A stretch of 64,000 nt of DNA from Prosthecobacter sp. SYSU 5D2 (GTDB lineage Bacteria; Verrucomicrobiota; Verrucomicrobiia; Verrucomicrobiales; Verrucomicrobiaceae): assembly GCF_039655865.1 (NCBI RefSeq), contig NZ_JBBYXL010000002.1, positions 496,001-560,000 of the forward strand, read 5' to 3'. The notes beneath the pieces were generated by a model. That model was not told where the DNA came from. It did no database searches and was given only the letters and a program-made list of their open reading frames with translations. Position numbers and translations under genes: made by a program. This document shows, in pieces, positions 34,665 through 42,738 of the stretch. Each line of letters starts with the position of its first letter. Positions within the stretch are counted from its first letter, which is position 1.

Positions 34665-34821
34665 CCTTGTTTATTGGCGAATTAGATGAAATTGGAAAGG
34701 CCAAATGAAGGCGGTTCGATTCGGTGAGCCAAACTCTGTGGCCGTAATCCCGCACTTGCATCGCCGCCGTCCCGCTTCACTCTCAGGGGTTCCGGTGCCA
34801 CAGCGCGCCGGTTTCTTTCCC

Positions 34822-35817
34822 ATGTCCAAGCACACTTACAAACAGGCCGGCGTTGATATCCATGAAGCAGCATCCTTTGTGGATGACATCGGCGCGCTGG
34901 TGAAGGCCACGCAAAAGAAGCGCAAGCTGGCCAATGCCTTCGGCCTCTTCGCCGCCGGCTACGATCTCAGCAAATACAAGGAGCCGATGATCTTCACCGG
35001 CTGTGACGGGGTGGGCACGAAGCTGGAGCTGCTGCTGAAGTACGACCTGCTGGAAAATGCCGGCAAGGACCTGGTGGCCATGAACGTCAATGACGTGCTG
35101 ACCTGCGGGGCCGATCCCATCATGTTCCTCGACTACGTGGGCGTGAACCAGATCAAGAAAAAGCAGCTCGCCCGCATCATCGCCGGCATGTCGGAATACC
35201 TGCAGGCCTGCAACTGCATCCTGGCCGGTGGTGAAACGGCGGAAATGCCCGGCGCGGTGCTCGATGGCATGGTGGAGCTTTCCGGCTTCGCCATCGGTGC
35301 GGCGGAAAAGAAAGACGTCCTCAATCCAGCCGAAATCAAAGAGGGCGATGTCCTCATCGGCTGGCCCAGCGCCGGTTTCCATGCCAATGGATTCAGCCTC
35401 GTCCGCCGCATCATCGAGAAGGAAAGCATCAAGCTCAGCAAAAAAGACGCCGCCCAGCTCCTCACTCCCACCCTTCTTTATCATGAGCAGTGCTGGGGTC
35501 TGAAAAAGGCGAAGGTGAAACCGGCCGCCATGGCCCACATCACCGGCGGCGGTCTGGTGGAAAATCTGGGGCGCATTTTCACCAAGCGCGGCCTCGGCTG
35601 CCATCTCAAGGTGCCTTACTGGCAGAACGACGTGGTCCAGAAAGTCCTCCGCCACGCCGACCCTGCGGATTGCTGGGACACCTTCAACATGGGCATCGGC
35701 TGGGTGGCCATCGTGGATGCCAAGCAGGCCAAAAAAGCCCTCAAAGTCAGCACCGGAGCCGTCGTCCTCGGCGAGATGGACAAAAGCGCCACCGTCACCT
35801 GCGAGCTGGTCAACTAA
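34822..35817 (+). CDS. purM: Phosphoribosylformylglycinamidine cyclo-ligase
   Basis: A cytoplasmic enzyme of 331 residues that makes aminoimidazole ribotide from FGAM with ATP in purine synthesis. Visible blocks are YKQAGVDIHEAASFVDDIG at the N-terminus, FTGCDGVGTKLELLLKYD near 60, DLVAMNVNDVLTCGADPIMF near 87, CILAGGETAEMPG near 135, GDVLIGWPSAGFHANGFSLV near 180, MAHITGGGLVENLGRIF near 240, and FNMGIGWVAIVD. These match PurM in order, and the length is close to the E. coli enzyme (345). The ATG at 34822 fits the family N-terminus; the frame is open to 34705. A strong terminator follows, so purM is probably a single-gene transcript. Confidence 0.95.
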   Translation: MSKHTYKQAGVDIHEAASFVDDIGALVKATQKKRKLANAFGLFAAGYDLSKYKEPMIFTGCDGVGTKLELLLKYDLLENAGKDLVAMNVNDVLTCGADPIMFLDYVGVNQIKKKQLARIIAGMSEYLQACNCILAGGETAEMPGAVLDGMVELSGFAIGAAEKKDVLNPAEIKEGDVLIGWPSAGFHANGFSLVRRIIEKESIKLSKKDAAQLLTPTLLYHEQCWGLKKAKVKPAAMAHITGGGLVENLGRIFTKRGLGCHLKVPYWQNDVVQKVLRHADPADCWDTFNMGIGWVAIVDAKQAKKALKVSTGAVVLGEMDKSATVTCELVN

Positions 35818-35840
35818 CCTCCTCCGAGCATCAGTCACCA

Positions 35841-35878
35841 AAAGCGGGCGGTCCTGTTCCAGGGCTGCCCGCTTTTTT
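35841..35878 (+). terminator. Rho-independent terminator after purM
   Basis: AAAGCGGGC (35841-35849) pairs with GCCCGCTTT (35867-35875) in a 9-bp stem with a 17-base loop, followed by a run of T to 35878. It begins 24 bases after the purM stop. Confidence 0.85.
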
Positions 35879-35947
35879 CAACCCTGGAGCGCGCGCGTCT
35901 CGCTACCGTCCCCCGACATCCTTCCTAAAAAAAAGCCACAGCTCAAA

Positions 35948-36031
35948 AAACCACTAATGCCCAGCAATGAACACTCATGTTCCGAACCATTAATTCTGAT
36001 ATTAGTGTCTATTGCTGGGCATTAGTGGTTT
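35948..36031. repeat. Long inverted repeat (28-bp arms)
   Basis: The left arm at 35948-35975 (AAACCACTAATGCCCAGCAA...) and the right arm at 36004-36031 (...TTGCTGGGCATTAGTGGTTT) are reverse complements at 26 of 28 positions and enclose a 28-base AT-rich loop. The element sits between the purM terminator and the next gene. It may be a dispersed palindromic or MITE-like element, since 'CACTAATG.....CATTAGTG' repeats are common between genes in this phylum. No transposase is nearby and no flanking target duplication is obvious. Confidence 0.8.
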
Positions 36032-36108
36032 AAAAACAACCTGCCTTCAACCTCTCGCCTACCCCTTCTGACCACAATCCGACGCCGGACAGGCCATATA
36101 TTTTTTCA

Positions 36109-37044
36109 GTGCCAGCCACCTCATCCATTCTTTCCCTGTCCACTTGCTGGAACAGCCATCGCCACACCGAAGGGCGTGCGCTGGCCCAGGAAGCCCATGA
36201 GCTCGGCTTCGAATGGATCGAGGTCAGCCACGGCACCAAAATCTCCCTTCTTCCCGGCCTGCTGGAAGCCGTGGCCGCCGGTGAGATCCAAGTCAGCAGC
36301 CTCCACAACTTCTGCCCCCCGCCCGTCGAGGTGACCATGGACGCACCCGATGCCTATGAATTCACCTCGGACAAAACCTGGGAGCGGGAAAGAGCCATCT
36401 CACTGACCAAAAAGACCCTGGCCATGGCCACCCGCTTTGGCACGGACCGCGTCGTCATCCATCTTGGCAGCGCCAGGATCCGCTCTTTCACGGATAAACT
36501 GGAGGCCATGGCGCTCGCCGGTCAGCTTTATTCACGCGATTATTCGGACCTTAAACTCAAGTTCGTCGCCCAGCGCCAGACCGCCAGCGCTCTCGCCATG
36601 GACCGCGTGCGTGCTGCCTTGGACCAGCTCCTGCCCGTGTGTGAAGCCGAAGGCGTGCGCCTCGGCATCGAGACGCGCAGCCACTACGAGCAGATCCCCA
36701 GCCAGCATGAAATGCTCCTCCTCCTGGAGGAATACAAGGACTGCCCCTGGGTCGGCTCCTGGCATGACTTTGGCCACGTCCAGCGCCAGGCCAATCTCGC
36801 GCTGCTGGACCACGAAACCTACCTCTCCCAGATCTCCGCGCACCTCATTGGCTGCCACGTCCATGACGTCGCCTGGCCCATGAAAGACCATCGCGCACCA
36901 CTGAGCACCGGCGGCGTGGCCTTGGAAAAACTGATGCCGCTCGTCCCTGCCGGCGTGCCTCTCATCTGGGAGCTCAGCCCCGGCAACAGGCGGGAGGCCG
37001 TGGTGGAGGCCCTGAACCGCTGGCGGGAAAAATTTCCGGCCTAA
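36109..37044 (+). CDS. Sugar phosphate isomerase/epimerase-like TIM-barrel protein
   Basis: A cytoplasmic protein of 311 residues of the xylose isomerase-like/AP endonuclease 2 superfamily. Expected metal-binding and barrel elements are visible: FEWIEVSHGTKISL near 34, VSSLHNFCPPPVE near 63, VVIHLGSARI near 115, RLGIETRSHYEQIPS near 184, VGSWHDFGHVQRQANL near 214 and IGCHVHDVAWPMKDHRAP near 244 (metal-type His and Asp), and PLIWELSPGNRREAV near the end. The family isomerises or epimerises sugars or cleaves sugar-like substrates; the substrate is not readable. The start is a GTG at 36109 with no clear ribosome-binding site; the family N-terminus ILSLSTCWNSHRH supports it. DUF1549 follows 59 bases later and could share the transcript. 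Confidence 0.82.
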   Translation: MPATSSILSLSTCWNSHRHTEGRALAQEAHELGFEWIEVSHGTKISLLPGLLEAVAAGEIQVSSLHNFCPPPVEVTMDAPDAYEFTSDKTWERERAISLTKKTLAMATRFGTDRVVIHLGSARIRSFTDKLEAMALAGQLYSRDYSDLKLKFVAQRQTASALAMDRVRAALDQLLPVCEAEGVRLGIETRSHYEQIPSQHEMLLLLEEYKDCPWVGSWHDFGHVQRQANLALLDHETYLSQISAHLIGCHVHDVAWPMKDHRAPLSTGGVALEKLMPLVPAGVPLIWELSPGNRREAVVEALNRWREKFPA

Positions 37045-37103
37045 CGAAAAAGATTTAGTTTGGATTGTGAAAAAGTCCGCCCCGGTTGCCGTTGGTTTAT
37101 CAT

Positions 37104-39464
37104 ATGATACGCTTGCTCCCCCATTCCCTGCTTGCTGTCCTGGCCATGCTCACCCCGGTCCAGGCCGCCCCCGACACCCAGTCTGCCGCCAAGGCGATTG
37201 ACAAGATTCTTGAGGCGGACTGGAAAAAGCACAAGGTCACAGGCAACCCCGAAGTGGATGACAGCACCTTCGTGCGCCGCCTGTATCTGGACATCACCGG
37301 CCGTATCCCCACCACCCGTGAGGCGGAGACCTTCATGAACTCCCAGGCACCGGACAAGCGCGCCAAGCTCATTGACCACCTGCTTGCCTCCGAAGGCTAC
37401 GTCCAGCACTCCTTCAATTACTGGGCGGACGTCCTGCGCACCCAGACCAGCGGCAACCAGACGGGAGCCATCACCGGTGCAGCCTATGCGAACTATCTGA
37501 AGGAAAGCCTTCGCACCAACAAGCCCTATGACAAGCTGGTCCAGGAGATGATCGCCGCCGAAGGGGATTCCTGGGACAATGGAGCCATCGGTTATTACAT
37601 GCGCGACCGCGGCATGCCCCTGGACAACATGGCCAACACCGCCCGCGTCTTCCTCGGCACTCGTGTGGAGTGCGCCCAGTGCCATAACCATCCCTTTGAT
37701 AAGTGGACGCAGAAGCAGTTCTTCGAGATGGCGGCCTTCACCTACCCGGTGCAGACCAATGATTATTATGACGGCAGTTCCACCGCCGCCCTCTCCTTGC
37801 TCCGCGAGCGTGAAAAAGAACTCAGAGAGAAGTTCAAAGCGCCCACCCTCAGCAAAAAAGCCTCTGCCCAGGAAAAAGCACGTGTCAAAAAAGAGACTGA
37901 AAAGCTGGCCGCACAGTACAAAGACGCCCTGGACAAGCTGCGCAAAGACAACCGCTATGTGCAGGAGGCCATCACTGATGTCCGTAACCTGAAGCGTTAC
38001 ACATCCGTCAGCGTCCAGGAAAACCGCAAGCTGGTGCTGCCGCACGACTATCAATACAGCGATGCCAAACCCAAGTCCCGCGTGGAGCCTGCCACCATGT
38101 ATGGCCACGCTGCCGAGGTAAAGACCGGCGAGACCCAGATCCAGGCTTATGCCCGCTGGCTGGCCTCCAAAGACAATGACCGCTTCAATAAAGTCATCGC
38201 CAACCGCCTGTGGAAGCGCGCCTTCGGCCTCGCCCTCATGGAGCCGCTGGATGAGATCATGGACAGCACCGTGCCCATGATTCCTGAGCTTCAGAGCCAC
38301 CTGGAGAAGCTCATCGTCAGCCTGAACTATGACATGAAGGCTTATCTGCGCATCCTTTACAACACCAGCGCCTATCAGCGCCAGGTCACCCGCGAGGAGG
38401 TCGCCCCCGGCATCGTTTACCACTTCACCGGCCCCGTCCTGCGCCGCATGACGGCGGAGCAGATGTGGGATTCCTTTGTCACCCTCATCAATCCAAATCC
38501 CGACATGCCGAATGAGGCCCTTCGCACCGCTTTCACCAACCGCATTCTCGCCGCCAAAAAGATCAACGATTCTATGGAGTCCCTCACGGCTGAGGAAGTG
38601 CTCGCCGGGGCTGAAAAGTCCGGCAAGCTCTACAAAGACCAGGCCGTCAGGGTCCGCGAGCTCCAGGTGAAAATGGCCGAGGCACGGGCCAATGAAGACA
38701 AGGAGACCTACAACAAGCTGCGCGGGGAGCTGAACCAGCTTCAGCGTGAAACACGCACCTCTGTGAACCAGAACCTCATCGTCCCCGGCATGAAGAAGCT
38801 CGCCACCGAGCTGGACGTGGTCCCCGCCGTCCTCCAGGACGGGGGCAAAGCGGGGGATAAAGTCGTCGCCGCCGCAGGTGCCAGCATGGACATGATGATG
38901 TCCAGCATGGCCGATACAGGAGATGCCGTGAACAAGATCTTTCTTCCTGGCTATGACACCCCCAAGCGCACCCGCGATGAGGAAAAAGCATACCAGGCCG
39001 CCCGTGAGGCCGTCTGGAAGGAAGAGGCGGATTTTTACGGCCTGGAGGGCAGAGGCCTCGCCAGCTACTACCGCGCCCGTGCCGATCAGACCCGCAACTG
39101 GGTGCGCGCCGCCGAGCTGGAAAGCCCCGCTCCCCGTGGCCACTACCTGCGTGAGTTCGGCCAGAGCGACCGTGAGACCATCGAAAATGCCAACCTCGAA
39201 GCCAGCGTTCCCCAGGCCCTGGCCATGATGAACGGCCAGCTCATGCCACAGATCATGGGCCGCCACAGCCAGCTCATGCTCACCGTCAGCAAGGCGCAGT
39301 ATCCAGATGACAAAGTGGAGGCCATTTACAAAACCGTGCTCTCCCGCAAGCCTACCTCACGGGAGAAAGAAGTCTGGATGAAAGCCCAGGAAAACGGCCT
39401 TGCCGACATCGAAGACCTCATCTTCTCCCTGCTCAATACCCAGCAGTTCATTTTTATTCAATAA
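37104..39464 (+). CDS. DUF1549/DUF1553 domain protein with CxxCH motif
   Basis: A 786-residue exported protein of a family abundant in Planctomycetes and Verrucomicrobia. The signal peptide is residues 1-22 (LLPHSLLAVLAMLTPVQA). DUF1549 covers about 30-230: DSTFVRRLYLDITGRIPTTR, FNYWADVLRTQTS, PYDKLVQEMIAAEGDSW, and GTRVECAQCHNHPFDKWTQK, which holds a haem-type C190-x2-C193-H. A charged Lys/Glu coiled-coil insertion follows near 235-290. DUF1553 occupies about 340 to the end (YARWLASKDNDRFNKVIANR; YNTSAYQRQVT; LRRMTAEQMWDSFVTLINP; SRKPTSREKEVW). No separate N-terminal PSCyt1 cytochrome domain is present, which is one known subtype. The DUF1501 gene starts 35 bases downstream. The start at 37104 gives the signal peptide. 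Confidence 0.9.
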   Translation: MIRLLPHSLLAVLAMLTPVQAAPDTQSAAKAIDKILEADWKKHKVTGNPEVDDSTFVRRLYLDITGRIPTTREAETFMNSQAPDKRAKLIDHLLASEGYVQHSFNYWADVLRTQTSGNQTGAITGAAYANYLKESLRTNKPYDKLVQEMIAAEGDSWDNGAIGYYMRDRGMPLDNMANTARVFLGTRVECAQCHNHPFDKWTQKQFFEMAAFTYPVQTNDYYDGSSTAALSLLREREKELREKFKAPTLSKKASAQEKARVKKETEKLAAQYKDALDKLRKDNRYVQEAITDVRNLKRYTSVSVQENRKLVLPHDYQYSDAKPKSRVEPATMYGHAAEVKTGETQIQAYARWLASKDNDRFNKVIANRLWKRAFGLALMEPLDEIMDSTVPMIPELQSHLEKLIVSLNYDMKAYLRILYNTSAYQRQVTREEVAPGIVYHFTGPVLRRMTAEQMWDSFVTLINPNPDMPNEALRTAFTNRILAAKKINDSMESLTAEEVLAGAEKSGKLYKDQAVRVRELQVKMAEARANEDKETYNKLRGELNQLQRETRTSVNQNLIVPGMKKLATELDVVPAVLQDGGKAGDKVVAAAGASMDMMMSSMADTGDAVNKIFLPGYDTPKRTRDEEKAYQAAREAVWKEEADFYGLEGRGLASYYRARADQTRNWVRAAELESPAPRGHYLREFGQSDRETIENANLEASVPQALAMMNGQLMPQIMGRHSQLMLTVSKAQYPDDKVEAIYKTVLSRKPTSREKEVWMKAQENGLADIEDLIFSLLNTQQFIFIQ

Positions 39465-39499
39465 CCCAACGTCCAGGCAATCTTCAACCGACTACCCGT

Positions 39500-40813
39500 A
39501 TGCGCCAAGAACTCACCCAAAAACTCCTCCGCTCCGGTGAAATCAGCCGCCGCGATTTTGCTGCCAAGACCGCCTCCTCCCTTCTCGGAGTCGGCCTCCT
39601 GGGCAGCTACATGAACGGCAAGTCCTATGCGGCTTTTGAAAACTCCTCCAAGCTCAAGCAGGTGGCCACGGCGAAGAACGTGATTTACTTGTACATGAAC
39701 GGCGGCCAGAGCCACATGGACACCTGGGATCCAAAGGTCGGGGTGGAAACCGCCGGCCCCACCAAGCCCATCAAGACCAGTGCCGACGGTGTGCGTATTT
39801 CCGAATACCTGCCGCTGAGTTCCCGCCAGATGCACCATGCCTGCGTCATCAACAGCCTCACCTCCACCCAGGGCGCGCATGAGCAGGGGAACTACATGAT
39901 GCACACCAGCTATGACCTGCGTGGCACCATCCGCCATCCCGCCATGGGTGCTTGGCTGAACGTCTTCCAGGGCGGCGGCAACAGCACCCTCCCTAACTTT
40001 GTCTTCATCGGCAATGACAGCCGCCATCCCGGCTCCGGCTTTTTCCCTGCCCAGTACAGCCCGCTGTATGTCAACAATCCGGAAAACGGCCTCAAGAACG
40101 TCAAGCTGCAGAAAGGCCTCACCGAGGACCGTTTCCAGAAGCGCATGAGCCTGGCCGAGGATCTGGATGCCGACTTCCGCTCCACCTTCAAGCATGGCAA
40201 CGTCAGCGCCTACAGCGACATGTATGACAGCGCCATGGCCATGATGAAGTCGGAAGACCTCAAAGCCTTTGACCTCACCGAAGAGCCTGAAGAGCTGCGC
40301 AAAGCCTACGGCAAAGAAGCCTTCGGCCAGGGCTGCCTGCTGGCCCGCCGCCTCGTGGAGCGCGGTGTCCGTTTCGTTGAGGTCAGCCTTGGCGGGTGGG
40401 ATACGCACAACGCCAACTTCGTCCGCGTGCCTGAGCTCTGCGATACGCTGGACCACGGCCTCGCCACCCTGCTTGAGGACCTCAATGCCCGCGGCCTGCT
40501 GAAGGATACCCTCGTCGTCCTCACCTCCGAGTTTGGCCGCACCCCGGACATCAACATCAACGTTGGCCGTGACCACTATCCGAAAGCCTTCTCCGCCGTC
40601 CTGGCCGGTGGTGGCATCAACGGTGGCATGACCTATGGCAAGACCGACAAGGAAGGTCGCGAAGTCATCGAGGACAAAGTGCAGATCGGTGACTTCAACG
40701 CCACCATCGCCTACGCCCTCGGCCTTCCGCTGGACCAGGTCATCTACAGCCCCAGCAAGCGACCATTCACCATCGCGGACAAAGGCAAGCCGATCACCAA
40801 CCTGTTTGCCTGA
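39500..40813 (+). CDS. DUF1501 domain protein, twin-arginine exported
   Basis: A 437-residue protein related in fold to sulfatases and alkaline phosphatases but lacking the formylglycine site. The export signal is SRRDFAAKTASSLLGVGLLG (residues 16-35), with the twin arginines at the start of the hydrophobic stretch. Family blocks are LYMNGGQSHMDTWDPKVGVE near 64, GAHEQGNYMMHTSY near 125, FVEVSLGGWDTHNANF near 290, VVLTSEFGRTPDINI near 336, and GRDHYPKAFSAVLAGGGING near 352. The His/Asp-rich sites suggest metal binding. DUF1501 genes almost always pair with DUF1549/1553 genes, as here; the reaction of the pair is not established. A terminator lies about 40 bases downstream. Confidence 0.93.
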   Translation: MRQELTQKLLRSGEISRRDFAAKTASSLLGVGLLGSYMNGKSYAAFENSSKLKQVATAKNVIYLYMNGGQSHMDTWDPKVGVETAGPTKPIKTSADGVRISEYLPLSSRQMHHACVINSLTSTQGAHEQGNYMMHTSYDLRGTIRHPAMGAWLNVFQGGGNSTLPNFVFIGNDSRHPGSGFFPAQYSPLYVNNPENGLKNVKLQKGLTEDRFQKRMSLAEDLDADFRSTFKHGNVSAYSDMYDSAMAMMKSEDLKAFDLTEEPEELRKAYGKEAFGQGCLLARRLVERGVRFVEVSLGGWDTHNANFVRVPELCDTLDHGLATLLEDLNARGLLKDTLVVLTSEFGRTPDININVGRDHYPKAFSAVLAGGGINGGMTYGKTDKEGREVIEDKVQIGDFNATIAYALGLPLDQVIYSPSKRPFTIADKGKPITNLFA

Positions 40814-40855
40814 TTCCTTTCGAAGTCCTTTAAGTTAGGCAGCCTTCTAAACATC

Positions 40856-40889
40856 GAAGCCAGTCCTTTGCGGGACTGGCTTCGTTTTT
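40856..40889 (+). terminator. Rho-independent terminator after the DUF1549-DUF1501 operon
   Basis: GAAGCCAGTCC (40856-40866) and GGACTGGCTTC (40873-40883) form a perfect 11-bp stem with the 6-base loop TTTGCG, followed by GTTTTT. It closes the plus-strand operon and faces the 3' end of the minus-strand ceramidase-like gene. Confidence 0.9.
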
Positions 40890-40966
40890 GGCTGAATTCA
40901 GCGTTCGGAGTGCCGCATTGATGTGGGGGATTGGGGAGCTTCGCAGCCCATTGATTCACACGCGCC

Positions 40967-42418
40967 TCACTCCTCCATCCGCCGCTTCATGGCACCGAGC
41001 ATGTCTTCCAGCTTCTCCGTCACCACGGTGGAGGCGGGCACTTCCAGGTAGCTGCTGCGGGCGCGCCAGGTTTCATAACCGCCCATGGCATGGTCCGCCT
41101 CCGTGGGCAGATAACCATTGTAACCATTGGCCAGGGAGATGGTGAAGTGGCGGACAAACGGCGTGGTCTCTTTCAAGCGCAGGCCGATCTGCACAAACAC
41201 CTCGCAGGGAATCGCCGCGACGCTGAGTGAGCCGATGCGGTGCGCCTGCAGTTTTACGGGCACCGTGTCCGGGAAGTCTGCCAGGAGCACCGTTTCACGG
41301 GCATAGATGGCTTTTTTGTCACTCCATTGGCCATCCTTGTCCCTGGGGATGGTGGCCAGCCATTCTTTCGCCTGGGCCATTTCTTCCGCCGTGCCTTTGC
41401 GAACCGCCAGCTCCACGTCCGCCTCTTCAGAATCCAAAGTCACCTCCTTCTCCCAGCGGATGGTCTCATAGGCACCCTGGGCCACCTCCGCCACATGCCC
41501 GGCCACGATGTTGATCTGCTCGCCAGGATTGCGTTTATACCGCAGGGAGGAGCCATAATTGATGTTATTGATATTCCCGCTGGTGCCGTTGGACATGATG
41601 CCGACAAAGGCCGGCTTGCCCGCATAACGCTCATCCTCGGCGCCCAGCCGCGTGCCGATTTCCCGGGCGAAGGCGCCAAAGTAGTCCGCACTGATGGCCG
41701 TGTTCCCGCCCACATAATGCAGGCTGTAGTTGGCCAGCAGGGCCAGGGGCCGCCCGTCAGCCAGCGCCCGCACCGCCATCACGGCCACATCCTGGTCCAC
41801 GGGGGCGGTGGGCACAGACACGACGGGGCTCACTGCCCCCGGATTCATCCGCGCGCGGTCCGTGGTGATGCCAAAGGGATTTTCATAATATTGCCCCTCC
41901 TTCATGTGCCAGCGGCGGTTGAAAACGTGCCTTGGCTCACTGCCGAAAGCCCAGCCAAACTCCGCCGGCTCCAGGTTTTTCACCGCCTGAATGATCCCGG
42001 CGGCGATATTGGGAGCCACCGTTTTGACGTATTCGGGGTCGGGATCGCTCTGGAAAACGGCCGCCAGGGTGCCTGCCGAGTGCGTGTGGGTGGCAGAAAT
42101 CAGCATATGGGCTGCCGGAATGCCCGTTTCCTGGCTGGCCAGCCGCTTTGCTTCCTCGCAAATTTCCCGGGGGATCATGCAGGCATCCACCACCACATAG
42201 ACCAGGGCCCGCTTGCCATCGTGGAGGGCTAAGCAACGTGCGTGCATGGGATCAGAAATTCCTTTGGCGTGGTTCCCCTTCATGCTGCCATTGACCGGTG
42301 TTGGAAAGGTCGTTGGGGAGATATTCTGGGCAAAAGCGCCCGCGCGGAAGCCGGGTTCGGCAGCCCAGTTAAAGGAAGACACCGTCAAAAGACAGACAAG
42401 GAGGCAAAATCGCTTCAT
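40967..42418 (-). CDS. Secreted neutral/alkaline ceramidase-like protein
   Basis: A 483-residue exported protein of the neutral, non-lysosomal ceramidase family, whose well-studied members are zinc amidases that split ceramide into sphingosine and fatty acid. The signal peptide is residues 1-19 (FCLLVCLLTVSSFNWA). FRAGAFAQNISPTTFPTPVN, DPMHARCLALHDGKRALVYV and VVDACMIPREICEEA open the family domain. Zinc-site histidines lie in ISATHTHSAGTLA near 107 and NYSLHYVGGNT near 255; IMSNGTSGNINNI and SLANGYNGYLPTEADHAMGG are also typical. It is shorter than classical ceramidases (about 650 residues) and lacks their C-terminal Ig-like domain, as do many Verrucomicrobial homologues, so the substrate may differ. 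It is divergent from the giant surface protein gene. Confidence 0.87.
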   Translation of the reverse strand: MKRFCLLVCLLTVSSFNWAAEPGFRAGAFAQNISPTTFPTPVNGSMKGNHAKGISDPMHARCLALHDGKRALVYVVVDACMIPREICEEAKRLASQETGIPAAHMLISATHTHSAGTLAAVFQSDPDPEYVKTVAPNIAAGIIQAVKNLEPAEFGWAFGSEPRHVFNRRWHMKEGQYYENPFGITTDRARMNPGAVSPVVSVPTAPVDQDVAVMAVRALADGRPLALLANYSLHYVGGNTAISADYFGAFAREIGTRLGAEDERYAGKPAFVGIMSNGTSGNINNINYGSSLRYKRNPGEQINIVAGHVAEVAQGAYETIRWEKEVTLDSEEADVELAVRKGTAEEMAQAKEWLATIPRDKDGQWSDKKAIYARETVLLADFPDTVPVKLQAHRIGSLSVAAIPCEVFVQIGLRLKETTPFVRHFTISLANGYNGYLPTEADHAMGGYETWRARSSYLEVPASTVVTEKLEDMLGAMKRRMEE

Positions 42419-42738
42419 AGCCTTAGAATACGGGGATTGAGGCAGCTTTTGTGGCTGGAAACCGGGTTCTGAAGAAAATAAACCTCAGTATGAGGCAGAA
42501 TTAACCATGGGCGTAAGCCCAATGGACAAAGTCAGTGAATGATTTTTCTGTGAAACCAAAAAAAATCTTTACTAATCGGCGCATCTTCTATGAAATAGCG
42601 GAGTTAATAAGCACTCGCTTGAGTCCCAACCCCAACTTCCGGCCCTAGTTTGCATCTGGCTTTTCATGAGTTCCATGGAGAGTCCCGTGTCTGCTATGCC
42701 CGGCTCAAGCCTGCACTGTCCCCCTGTTCAACGACCAT
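42419..42738. other. Divergent intergenic region upstream of the first giant gene
   Basis: 320 bases. The region holds a small hairpin GGGC-GTAA-GCCC at 42509-42520 and an AT-rich segment near 42540-42610. I see no convincing sigma-70 or sigma-54 promoter and no small gene. No clear Shine-Dalgarno sequence precedes the ATG at 42739. Confidence 0.45.

Noticed and set aside
37041-39266. 741-residue minus-strand open frame
   Set aside because: Antisense to the DUF1549/DUF1553 gene, with shadow-type composition and no recognisable domain.
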